DNA of 64,000 nucleotides, from positions 381,591-445,590 of the forward strand of contig NZ_KB892024.1 in NCBI RefSeq assembly GCF_000373645.1, read 5' to 3'. Numbering within the stretch: position 1 is the first letter of the stretch; every line of letters starts with the position of its first letter. Below are positions 23,192-31,322 of this stretch, one piece after another. The translations under genes and the position numbers were made by a program. This DNA is from Streptomyces sp. ATexAB-D23 (GTDB taxonomy: Bacteria > Actinomycetota > Actinomycetes > Streptomycetales > Streptomycetaceae). Under the pieces are notes generated by a model. It was not told the origin of the DNA, ran no database searches, and saw only the letters and a list, made by a program, of their open reading frames with translations.

Positions 23192-25491
23192 CCAGCACCC
23201 GTGAAGCGCTGCGCGAGCACGACTGGGCCGACTTCCGGCCCACCCGGCGCCTCGGCGACAGCGAGTGGCACATGTGGGGCGTCGGACTGCTGCGCAGCGC
23301 GGGCTTCCCCGCCTCGGGGCTCGACCTGCTCGGCGGGCCGGCGGCCGCCGCCGCGGCCGACCGGGGGGACACGGACGCCTTCACCGCCGCCTACCTCGCC
23401 GACAGCGCGGCCGAAACGCGCCGCCTGGCCGTCCTCGCCGGTGACGAGAAGGTCCGCACGGCCATCGCCTGGCAGAACCGCACCGTCTACCGCGTTCTCG
23501 ACGCGCTCGCCGCCGGCACGGGCAAGGAGTCCAAGCGCAAGCAGCGGGAGCGCACCCTGGCCATGTACTGGCTGCGCTACTGCGCCAAGGCCGAGACCAT
23601 CGGCTTCTTCGGCCCGGCCGCCTGGATGTCCGTCGGGCGCGCGCCCGGGGGCCTCGCGGTGGACCACGGCGAGCGGCTGGTCGCGCGCAGCCGTACGTAC
23701 TTCGAACGCTGGGCACTGGCCGCTGTCGCGGACTGGATGGTCGCCCAGCCCGGCGCCCGCTGGTGGTTCCCGCCGCTGCCGCGCCCCGACGTCCACCTCG
23801 ACGGCGACCGGCTGCTGCTGCCGGGCGGACGCGTGACGCGGCTGCGCCCGGAGGACCGGCAGGTCCTCCGCCACGCGGACGGGGAGCGCAACGGTGCGGC
23901 GATCACCGAGGCCCTGGTCCGCGAGGACGGCTGGGACGCCGAGGGGGCACGCCCCCGCGTCGAGAAGATCCTGACCCGGCTGCTCAAGCAGCGCGTGCTG
24001 ACCTGGGACGCCAACATCCCGGTCGACGTGCGCGCCGAGCGGATACTGCGCCGGCGGGTCGCCGCCGTCGCCGACCCCGAGCTGTTCGTCCGCTTCGAGA
24101 CCGTCCTCACCGGACTCGACCGGCACCGCGAGGCCATCGACGCCGCCACCGGCTCCGACGAACTCGCCGCACGCCTGGATGAGTTGGACGCCTACTTCGT
24201 ACGGACGACCGGACTCGACGCGTCCCGCGACGAGGGCAAGGCGTACGCCGGCCGCACCCTCTGCTACCAGGACGCGGTGCGCGACTGCCGGGTCGAGGTC
24301 GGCACCGGCTTCCTGGACGGGATCGCCCGGCCGCTGGCCCTGGTGGCCGACGCGGCGGACTGGTTCGGCAACCGCCTGGTGGAGCTGGTCGAGGCGGAGA
24401 TGGCCGGGTTCGTCCGGGCTGCCGCGCGGCGCCGCTCCCCGGTCACCCTCGCCGACGTGTGGCCACAGGTGCTCGGCCTGTTCTGGGGCGGCGACGCCGC
24501 CCGGCCGGTGCACACCGCGACGACGGAACTCGCCCGCAAGTGGCGTGAGGTCCTCGACCTCGATCCGGCCGGCACGGAGCCGGTCGCGCTGCGGGTGGAC
24601 GACATCGAGCGGCGGGCGCGCGCCGTCTTCGCCACCGGACCCGTCCGCTCGCCCCATCTCGCCCTGCACAGCCCCGACCTCCAGGTGGTCCAGGGGCCGG
24701 ACGGGGACCTGACCGTCGTCCTCGGCGAACTGCACGCCTGCCTCGCCACCTGCGACCTGCCGTTCCTCGACTGGACCAGTGACGCCGGCTCCCTGCGCGA
24801 CAAGGTGAACGCGGCGATCGGCGCGCCCCGCCTGGTGCCGCTGCTCCCGGTCGACTGGAAGCGCAACAGCGGCCGGATGGTGCCCGCGCCCATCGGCGAG
24901 GGCGACCGGCTCATCGGGTTCACCCGGGCGCCGTTCGACGACCGGTCCCGGATCGACCCGGCCGCCGCGACCACCCTGGCCGAGCGGGACGGCACGGTCA
25001 CCGCCACCACGCCCGACGGGCGCGAGTGGAGCATGGCCGAACTGCTCGCCGTCCCGGTGTCGATCATCGCCGCGGACGCCTTCAAGATCGGGCTCGACCA
25101 GCCGCACGCCCCGCGCGTCAGCCTCGACGGGCTCGTCCTGTTCCGGGAGACCTGGCGGGTGCCGGCCGGGGAGATCCTGCTCGCCGCCAAGCCCGACCGG
25201 GCGGGCGACTACCTGGCCGTACGGCGCTGGCTGCGCGCGGGCGGGCTGCCCGACCAGGCCTTCGTGAAGTTCCCCCAGGAGACCAAGCCGTCCCTGGTCG
25301 ACTTCACCAGCCCCACCCTCGTGCTCTCCTTCGCCAACCTCGTCCGCCGTACCCGGCGCCTCGACGAGGACGCCACCGTGATCCTCAGCGAGCCGCTGCC
25401 GCATCCCCGGGACTCCTGGCTCACGGGGGCCGAGGGCGAGCGCTACGTCAGCGAACTCCGGCTCCAGATCAGCAGAAAGGTACCGGAATGA
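23188..25491 (+). CDS. Lantibiotic dehydratase-type protein, N-terminal (glutamylation) part only; PEARL-like
   Basis: 767 aa. Segments such as EWHMWGVGLLRSAGFP, ERTLAMYWLRYCAKAETIGFFGP, GRTLCYQDAVRDC, FVKFPQETKPSLVDFTSPTL and the C-terminal basic RLQISRKVPE follow the Lant_dehydr_N layout, in which aminoacyl-tRNA donates an amino acid. The SpaB_C elimination domain (about 300 further residues) that completes true LanB dehydratases is absent. Small LanB-type proteins of this shape are known to act as peptide aminoacyl-tRNA ligases, attaching an amino acid to a carrier peptide. Here no precursor peptide is evident, so the acceptor may be an ACP-bound or free amino acid; this is inference. GTG 23188 overlaps the aminotransferase stop and follows GGGAGG. 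Confidence 0.72.
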   Translation: MTSTREALREHDWADFRPTRRLGDSEWHMWGVGLLRSAGFPASGLDLLGGPAAAAAADRGDTDAFTAAYLADSAAETRRLAVLAGDEKVRTAIAWQNRTVYRVLDALAAGTGKESKRKQRERTLAMYWLRYCAKAETIGFFGPAAWMSVGRAPGGLAVDHGERLVARSRTYFERWALAAVADWMVAQPGARWWFPPLPRPDVHLDGDRLLLPGGRVTRLRPEDRQVLRHADGERNGAAITEALVREDGWDAEGARPRVEKILTRLLKQRVLTWDANIPVDVRAERILRRRVAAVADPELFVRFETVLTGLDRHREAIDAATGSDELAARLDELDAYFVRTTGLDASRDEGKAYAGRTLCYQDAVRDCRVEVGTGFLDGIARPLALVADAADWFGNRLVELVEAEMAGFVRAAARRRSPVTLADVWPQVLGLFWGGDAARPVHTATTELARKWREVLDLDPAGTEPVALRVDDIERRARAVFATGPVRSPHLALHSPDLQVVQGPDGDLTVVLGELHACLATCDLPFLDWTSDAGSLRDKVNAAIGAPRLVPLLPVDWKRNSGRMVPAPIGEGDRLIGFTRAPFDDRSRIDPAAATTLAERDGTVTATTPDGREWSMAELLAVPVSIIAADAFKIGLDQPHAPRVSLDGLVLFRETWRVPAGEILLAAKPDRAGDYLAVRRWLRAGGLPDQAFVKFPQETKPSLVDFTSPTLVLSFANLVRRTRRLDEDATVILSEPLPHPRDSWLTGAEGERYVSELRLQISRKVPE

Positions 25492-26501
25492 CCGTGGCCC
25501 CCTCCGACGCGACGGCCCGCGCCGCCACCGCGGCCCGTCCTCGCGATCCGGACATCATCGCGACGATCGGCGCCACCCCGCTGGTCGCCCTCGACCGTCT
25601 CTTCCCGCCCACGCTCTTCCAGGTCTACGGCAAGTGCGAGCGGTTCAACCCGGGCGGCTCCATCAAGGACCGCGCCGCCCGCTCCATGATCGAACACGCC
25701 CTGTCCACCGGGGTGCTGATGCCGGGCATCTCCACCGTCGTGGAGTCCTCGTCCGGCAACCTGGGCATCGCCCTGGCGCAGCTCTGCAACTTCTACCGGC
25801 TCGACCTGATCTGCGTCGCCGACCCGCGCACCACCGCCCAGAACACCGCGATCATGCGGGCGTACGGGGCGACGGTCGAGATCGTGGACCGCGACCCGGA
25901 GACCGGCGAGTACCTGCCGTCCCGGATCAGGCGGGTGCGGGAACTCCTGAACACCGTGCCCGACGCCTACTGGCCCAACCAGTACGGCAACGAGTACAAC
26001 GCCCTTGCCCATCAGCACACCATGCGCGAGATCCACGAAGCGCTGTCACAGGCTCCCGACTACCTCTTCCTGGCCGCCGGCACCACCGGCACGCTGCGCG
26101 GCTGCGCCGAGTACATCGCCGCCGAGGACCTGCCCACCCAGGTGGTGGCGGTGGACGCGGTGGGCAGCGTGATCTTCGGCCCGCCCGAGTCCTGGGAGCG
26201 CCGGCACCGCCGCACCATCCCCGGGCACGGCGCGGCGGTGGTCCCTGCGCTGCTGCGCCCCGGTCTCGCGGACCGGGTGGTGAAGGTGACCGACCTGGAC
26301 TGCGTGCGCGGCTGCCGCACCCTGCTGGCGAAGGAGTCGATCCTCGCCGGCGGTTCGTCCGGCGCCGTCATATCCGCGCTGATGGACGCCTCCTCCTGGA
26401 TCACGCCGGGTGCCACCTGCGTCGCGATCCTTCCCGACGGGGGCGACCGCTACCTCGACACGATCTACAGCGACTCCTGGGTCGAGTCCCGGTTCGGCTG
26501 A
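25488..26501 (+). CDS. SbnA-like 2,3-diaminopropionate biosynthesis synthase (cysteine-synthase fold)
   Basis: 337 aa, fold type II PLP enzyme. The PLP lysine is in NPGGSIKDRAA (K ~54), the phosphate/substrate loop in ESSSGNLG, and the PLP phosphate loop in AAGTTGTLRG. SbnA condenses O-phospho-L-serine with L-glutamate to N-(1-amino-1-carboxy-2-ethyl)-glutamate. Assignment to SbnA rather than cysteine synthase rests on overall sequence appearance and on the SbnB-like gene 77 bp downstream. The ATG overlaps the LanB-like stop (ATGA), so both should be made together. If cysteine synthase were the true role, the SbnB partner would be unexplained. Confidence 0.85.
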   Translation: MTVAPSDATARAATAARPRDPDIIATIGATPLVALDRLFPPTLFQVYGKCERFNPGGSIKDRAARSMIEHALSTGVLMPGISTVVESSSGNLGIALAQLCNFYRLDLICVADPRTTAQNTAIMRAYGATVEIVDRDPETGEYLPSRIRRVRELLNTVPDAYWPNQYGNEYNALAHQHTMREIHEALSQAPDYLFLAAGTTGTLRGCAEYIAAEDLPTQVVAVDAVGSVIFGPPESWERRHRRTIPGHGAAVVPALLRPGLADRVVKVTDLDCVRGCRTLLAKESILAGGSSGAVISALMDASSWITPGATCVAILPDGGDRYLDTIYSDSWVESRFG

Positions 26502-26578
26502 CCGCCCCGCCCGCGACGCGTCACGCGTCCCCCAGCCCGTCTTCCAACCCATCTTCCACGCAGAGGAATTGACCAGAC

Positions 26579-27607
26579 ATGAAAATCCTCGGTCGTGAGG
26601 ACGTTGCCGCCGCGCTCAACGGCCTCGACCCCGCCGTGCTCGACGCGGTACGCACCGCGTACGTGCTGCACGGCCAGGGCCGCTCGGAGGTGCCGTACTC
26701 CGGGTTCCTGCGCCCGCCCGGCGACGACGGCTCCCGCATCATCTCGCTCCCCGCCTACCTGGGCGGCCCCGAGCCCGTCATGGGCCTGAAGTGGATCTCC
26801 TCGTTCCCGGCCAACGTCGAGCGGGGCCTGCAGCGTGCCTCGTCGGTGCAGATCCTCAACGACCTGAGCACCGGCTACCCGACCGCCGTCCTGGAGGCCA
26901 GCCAGATATCGGCCTCCCGCACCGCGGCGTCGGCCGCCCTCGCGAGCCGCACGCTGCACGGCGCACGGCCGGTGCGCACGGCCGGGCTGATCGGCTGCGG
27001 CACCATCAACCGGCGCGTCCTGGACTTCCTCGTGCTGGTCCACCCCGAACTGCGCACGGTCACCGTCCAGGACGCGGTGCCGGGCCGCGCGGACACCTTC
27101 GCCGCCCAACTGGCGGCCGAGCGCCCGGAGATCAGCTTCCTCGCCGGTGACGTCGACGACGCGCTGCGCGCCGCCACGGTCTCCGTCGCCACCACCGACT
27201 CCACCTACTGGCTCGACCTCGCCGCCCACCCCGACCGTCCCGGGCACCAGGTGATCCTGCACCTGTCGCTGCGCGACCTGAGCACGGAATCCGTCCTGAA
27301 CGCCTACAACGTGGTCGACGACATCGAGCACGTGATGCGCGAACGGACCTCGCTGCACCGCGCCGAGCAGGAGGTGGGGCACCGCCGCTTCGTGAACGCC
27401 GAGATCGCCACGGCGCTCGGCCAGAGCGAGGAGCCGGCGACCGAGGGGACCATCGTCTTCTCGCCCTTCGGCCTCGGCATCCTCGACCTCGCCGTCGCCC
27501 GGACGATCCTCGCCGCGGCCACGCGGGACGGCATCGGCAGCGAGGCGGCCGGCTTCGACCCCGGACAGCACCGGGTCACCGCGGCCATGGCGGGAGGCAC
27601 GGCATGA
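26579..27607 (+). CDS. SbnB-like 2,3-diaminopropionate biosynthesis dehydrogenase (ornithine cyclodeaminase family)
   Basis: 342 aa. Ornithine cyclodeaminase/mu-crystallin fold with GLKWISSFPANVERGLQRAS in the substrate part and the NAD-binding GLIGCGTINRRVLDF motif (residues ~138-152). SbnB oxidatively cleaves the SbnA product to L-2,3-diaminopropionate and 2-oxoglutarate. The SbnA-SbnB pair is the standard signature of diaminopropionate supply in siderophore and antibiotic clusters. ATG 26579 after GAGGAATT. The stop overlaps the ketoreductase ATG (ATGA). Confidence 0.86.
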   Translation: MKILGREDVAAALNGLDPAVLDAVRTAYVLHGQGRSEVPYSGFLRPPGDDGSRIISLPAYLGGPEPVMGLKWISSFPANVERGLQRASSVQILNDLSTGYPTAVLEASQISASRTAASAALASRTLHGARPVRTAGLIGCGTINRRVLDFLVLVHPELRTVTVQDAVPGRADTFAAQLAAERPEISFLAGDVDDALRAATVSVATTDSTYWLDLAAHPDRPGHQVILHLSLRDLSTESVLNAYNVVDDIEHVMRERTSLHRAEQEVGHRRFVNAEIATALGQSEEPATEGTIVFSPFGLGILDLAVARTILAAATRDGIGSEAAGFDPGQHRVTAAMAGGTA

Positions 27608-28356
27608 GCTTCCTGTTCCCCGAGGGCACCCGGGCCCTGGTCACCGGCGCCTCGCGCGGCATCGGCGCGGCCACCGCGCTGGCGCTCGCCGAGCACGGCT
27701 GCGACGTCGTCCTGAACTACCGCGCCAGCGCGGCCAAGGCGGAGACGGTCGCCGAGCAGATCCGCGCCCTGGGCCGTAAGGCCCTCCTCGTCCAGGCCGA
27801 TGTCGGTGACGAGGCCCAGGTCATCGCGATGTTCAAGCAGATCCGCACCGAGTGGGGACCGATCCAGGTCGCCGTCCTCAACTCCGGCGTGACCGCGGAC
27901 GGCCATCTCGCGGCCATGAGCAGCGCCAAGTGGCAGGAGGTCATCGGCACCAACCTGACCGGTTCCTTCCTCACCGCCCGCGAGGCCACCAAGCAGATGT
28001 ACGCGAGCGGCGGCTCCATCGTCCTGATCGCCTCGACCAGCGGCATCGCGGGCCGGGCCGGCCAGGCCAACTACGCGGCCAGCAAGGGCGGAGTGATCTC
28101 CCTGGCCAAGACCCTCTCGTACGAGGTGGCGCCGCGCGGCATCCGCGTCAACGTCGTCGCCCCGGGGTTCGTCGCGACCGACATGGTCAAGAAGGTCCCC
28201 CCGGCCCAGCTGAAGGAGGCCCTCCAGGTGATCCCGCTCGGCCGCACCGGCACCCCCGCCGAGGTCGCCCAGGCCGCCGTCTTCATGGCCTCGCCCGCCG
28301 CTTCGTACATCACCGGGAAGGTGCTGACCGTCGACGGCGGAATGATCCCCAACTGA
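27604..28356 (+). CDS. 3-oxoacyl-ACP reductase (FabG-type ketoreductase)
   Basis: 250 aa short-chain dehydrogenase. NADP site TGASRGIG (residues ~14-21), NSGV, and the catalytic Ser-Tyr-Lys (S in IASTSGIAG, Y/K in NYAASKGG). It reduces beta-ketoacyl-ACP after each elongation. With the dehydratase close by and no enoylreductase in the cluster, the chain should keep double bonds. Overlaps the SbnB gene at ATGA. Confidence 0.93.
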   Translation: MSFLFPEGTRALVTGASRGIGAATALALAEHGCDVVLNYRASAAKAETVAEQIRALGRKALLVQADVGDEAQVIAMFKQIRTEWGPIQVAVLNSGVTADGHLAAMSSAKWQEVIGTNLTGSFLTAREATKQMYASGGSIVLIASTSGIAGRAGQANYAASKGGVISLAKTLSYEVAPRGIRVNVVAPGFVATDMVKKVPPAQLKEALQVIPLGRTGTPAEVAQAAVFMASPAASYITGKVLTVDGGMIPN

Positions 28357-28391
28357 CCGTAATTCCAACCGATCCACAGGAGAGACCCACT

Positions 28392-28688
28392 ATGTCCACC
28401 GCCACCTTCGAGGACATCCGCTCCCAGGCCGAGACCCGTCTCGACAAGAACATGAAGGTCAAGTCGATGATCATCGACCGGCTCGGCCTCGAAGTCGAGC
28501 CGGCCGTCGTCTCCGACAACCAGCCGCTGTTCGGCCGGGGCCTGGAGATGGACTCGCTGGACACGCTGGAGATCGTCGTCATGGTCAACAACGAGTTCGA
28601 CGTGCTGATCAGCGACGACGACTTCGAGGCCTTCGGCTCCATCAACTCCCTGGTCGACTTCATCGAGGACCGGGAGACCGCCGCGTGA
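28392..28688 (+). CDS. Acyl carrier protein 2
   Basis: 98 aa. The PPant site is EMDSLDTLEI with Ser55; helix 2 continues VVMVNNEFDVLISDDD. The LxMDSLD context and acidic helix resemble ACPs of reducing type II polyketide (aryl polyene-like) systems. It lies between the ketoreductase and the dehydratase genes and is therefore the likely chain carrier for the KS-CLF. ATG 28392 follows CAGGAGAG. Stop overlaps the next GTG. Confidence 0.9.
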   Translation: MSTATFEDIRSQAETRLDKNMKVKSMIIDRLGLEVEPAVVSDNQPLFGRGLEMDSLDTLEIVVMVNNEFDVLISDDDFEAFGSINSLVDFIEDRETAA

Positions 28689-29221
28689 GCACCGCGACCA
28701 CCACACTCCTCGAAGCCCCGGCCCCGGCCCCGGCGCCCGCGCCCGCGCGCAAGGCCCTGAGCTACTCGTCGGACGACATCAAGCAGATGCTGCCGCACCG
28801 CTGGCCGATGCTGATGATCGACCGGGCCTACGACGTCGTCCCGGGCGTCTCGGGGCGCGGCGTCAAGAGCGTCTCCGTCAACGAGCCGTTCTTCGCCGGG
28901 CACTACCCGGACCACTCGATCATGCCCGGCGTGATGATCGTCGAGTCGATGGCCCAGCTGGTCGCCGTCGTCTACGTCGCGGAGATCCTTGAGAACGCCG
29001 CGGGCACCGGAGCGGACGACGCCTCGCGAAGCGTCGGCTACCTCGGCTCCATCAGCAACATGAAGTTCTCCCGGCTCGTCGTCCCGGGCGACCAGCTCAC
29101 GCTGGAGGCCCGGCTGGGGCAGCGCCTCGGAGGGCTGCGCCAGGTGAAGGTGCGGGCGACCGTCGGCTCCGAACTCGCCGCCGCCGGGACGCTCGTCGTC
29201 ACCACCGGCCGCAAGGGCTGA
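28685..29221 (+). CDS. FabZ-like 3-hydroxyacyl-ACP dehydratase
   Basis: 178-aa hotdog-fold enzyme. PHRWPMLMIDR (residues ~37-47) and the catalytic FFAGHYPDHSIMPGVMIVE with His73 and Glu87 are intact. An Ala/Pro-rich N-terminal tail of about 22 residues is an unusual addition to FabZ. It dehydrates the KR product to a trans-enoyl-ACP, giving the double bonds of a polyene. GTG 28685 overlaps the ACP stop (GTGA). Confidence 0.93.
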   Translation: MSTATTTLLEAPAPAPAPAPARKALSYSSDDIKQMLPHRWPMLMIDRAYDVVPGVSGRGVKSVSVNEPFFAGHYPDHSIMPGVMIVESMAQLVAVVYVAEILENAAGTGADDASRSVGYLGSISNMKFSRLVVPGDQLTLEARLGQRLGGLRQVKVRATVGSELAAAGTLVVTTGRKG

Positions 29222-29240
29222 ACGCCCGCTCCCCCCCCCC

Positions 29241-29296
29241 AGCAACGAAACCCCAGCAACGAGACCTCAGCAACGAGACCTCAGCAACGAAACCCG
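29241..29296. repeat. Four tandem copies of a 14-bp repeat, preceded by a C10 tract
   Basis: Copies begin at 29241, 29255, 29269 and 29283 (AGCAACGARACCYC type; the middle two are identical). A run of ten C residues lies at 29231-29240. Located in the 105-bp gap between the dehydratase and GNAT genes. Function unknown; slippage-prone. Confidence 0.85.
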
Positions 29297-29326
29297 AACC
29301 ACAGGACGACAGAAGGAGGTGTGGTC

Positions 29327-31294
29327 ATGGCCCTCACGATCCGCCCGTACCAGGAGGGCGACGCGCACGCCATCGCGGAGCTCTACAACCGTCACCGCGA
29401 CAACCCCAACCCGGTCGCCGGGGGCGTCAGCGGCGCCGAACTCGCCCGCGAGCTGGCCGAGCGGGAGACGGCGACGTTCCTGGTGGCCGAGGACGACGAG
29501 CGGCTCGTGGGTACGTTCGGCCTCTTCCACAACACCGGCCGGCGCTCGGCCCGCGCGGGCGAACTCATCGCGGACATGTTCTTCGTCCACCCCGCGCACC
29601 GGGGCGGCCTGGTCACCGGGAGGCTGTTCACCGAGGCCGTCGAGTGGATGATGCGCACCGGCTGCCTGGTGCTGCGGCTGACCGTCAACCCGGCCAACAC
29701 CGTGGCCTTCCGGCTCTACCGGCGCGTCGGCTGCGTCTCGGTGGGCCGGGCCGTTCCCGGCGAGGACGGCAACGTGGAGCTGCACAACTACATCCCGCTC
29801 GTCGTGCGCAGCGTCTTCGCCGACCTGGGCGAGCGGGCCACGGCGGCACTCGGCGGCCTGACCAGCTTCGCCTCCGTCACGGAGTCCCGTGACGACGAGC
29901 TGCGCTCGGACGTGCGGATGGTGGACGGGGTCCGCACCGTCGACTACAGCCTGGCGCTCGGCGATTTCCGGATCGACGCGTCCGTGGACGTGGACCGGGG
30001 CGCCGTCCGCGAGGCCCGCCTCACCGAGCCCGGCGGCCCGGCACGGGAGCTGCGCATCACCCGGCCCCCGTACGAGGTGAGGACCCCGCGCGGGGCGGCA
30101 CCGTACCGGTTCACCGAGTCCGGGCTCACCTGTGAGGTGGACGGCGAGGACGGCACGCTGAGCGTCCTCGTGGCCGGGCACCGCGGCCCGGTACTCGTCT
30201 CGACCTGGCCCAGCTGCCGGGCCGACCGCCCGGCCGGCTGGCGCGAGGGCGAGCCCCGTGACCTCACCCTGGAGCCCGTCGGGGGCGGGGTACGGGTCAC
30301 CGAGCGGGACGGCGACGCCACGGTCACCGGCACCTTCACCCTGGACGGCTCCGGCCTGCTCCAGGAGTTCACCCGCACCGGCTCCGCGACCGGCCGGATC
30401 TTCCAGACCGTCGGCCTGCGCCAGGGCGTCTTCACCGGCGCGGACGGACAGGCCCACCCGGTCGGGCTCGGTCAGGGGGTGCGTGACGCGTCCGAGATCG
30501 TCGCCGCCTCCCGGTCCGTCGAGGAAGGCGCGGAGCTGACCTGGCGGGGGCGGGACGTACGCGTCTCGCTGGCGGTGGACGGGCCCCTGCGGCTGGTCCA
30601 CAGCACGCTCCTGGAGCGCGGCCTCGAACCCGGCGCGGACGGCGTGGCCCGGATGCGCACCACCATCCGCCCGAGCGGCGCGGACACCGAGCGTCGCCTG
30701 GAGGTGCGGGCCGCCGCCGGCGGCGTCACCGTCTGGCGGGAGGGCACCACCAAGGTGCTGCGCAGCCCCTACCCCCGCACCCGCTCCCACGGCTACAACC
30801 CCCACTGGTCCGCGGGCCTGTGGGTGACCCACGAGAACAGCCGCCACGACCGGGCCGCCGGGCTCGGCTGGGGGGTGCCGGCCGCCGGCGCCTGGGAGGA
30901 GAAGCACCCGCTCGGCCTCCACGCCCCGGATTCCGGCCTCGACTGGGAGATCGCCGCCGACGGCGACGGGCTCCGCGTCGACACCCGGGCGACCGGGACG
31001 GACCGCGAGACCGTGGTGTGGCTCACCCCGCAGACACCGCTCAGGACGCCCGTCGTCCTCGACTCGGACGGCGAGCGCTGGGAGCTGAACTCCGGCGACT
31101 TCCGCCAGGTGTGGGCCCGCCGGGCAGCCGTCCGGCTCTCCGACGGGCGGTGGCTGCACTGCGTCCCCGCCACCGGTTCGCGCGACGAGCTGGTGCTGCG
31201 CGCCACCCCGTCGGGCCTGCTCGTCGGCGGAGTCTCCGCCGCCCGGGAGAGCGCCTGGCTGCTCTCCGTACACGACACACCCCCTTCCTTCTGA
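29327..31294 (+). CDS. GNAT acyltransferase fused to a large beta-rich domain
   Basis: 655 aa. Residues ~1-160 are a GNAT domain: MALTIRPYQEGDAHAIAEL, FLVAEDDERLVGTFGLF, acetyl-CoA loop HPAHRGGLVTGRLFTEAVEW and the LRLTVNPANTVAFRLYRRVG tail. The remaining ~490 residues are beta-strand rich (alternating short strands such as GVRVTERDGDATVTGTFTL and HSTLLERGL), without a motif I recognise; outline is that of a large beta-sandwich as in carbohydrate- or mutarotase-like proteins. The GNAT part could acylate an amine such as diaminopropionate with the polyketide chain. ATG 29327 is chosen over GTG 29321 because AAGGAGGT ends one base before the GTG. Confidence 0.7.
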   Translation: MALTIRPYQEGDAHAIAELYNRHRDNPNPVAGGVSGAELARELAERETATFLVAEDDERLVGTFGLFHNTGRRSARAGELIADMFFVHPAHRGGLVTGRLFTEAVEWMMRTGCLVLRLTVNPANTVAFRLYRRVGCVSVGRAVPGEDGNVELHNYIPLVVRSVFADLGERATAALGGLTSFASVTESRDDELRSDVRMVDGVRTVDYSLALGDFRIDASVDVDRGAVREARLTEPGGPARELRITRPPYEVRTPRGAAPYRFTESGLTCEVDGEDGTLSVLVAGHRGPVLVSTWPSCRADRPAGWREGEPRDLTLEPVGGGVRVTERDGDATVTGTFTLDGSGLLQEFTRTGSATGRIFQTVGLRQGVFTGADGQAHPVGLGQGVRDASEIVAASRSVEEGAELTWRGRDVRVSLAVDGPLRLVHSTLLERGLEPGADGVARMRTTIRPSGADTERRLEVRAAAGGVTVWREGTTKVLRSPYPRTRSHGYNPHWSAGLWVTHENSRHDRAAGLGWGVPAAGAWEEKHPLGLHAPDSGLDWEIAADGDGLRVDTRATGTDRETVVWLTPQTPLRTPVVLDSDGERWELNSGDFRQVWARRAAVRLSDGRWLHCVPATGSRDELVLRATPSGLLVGGVSAARESAWLLSVHDTPPSF

Positions 31295-31322
31295 GCTATC
31301 GACCCGAAAGGCAAGACAGATC

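Noticed and set aside
23188..25491. Class I lanthipeptide cluster
   Set aside because: Only the N-terminal half of a LanB-type protein is present; no LanC, precursor or protease gene was found.
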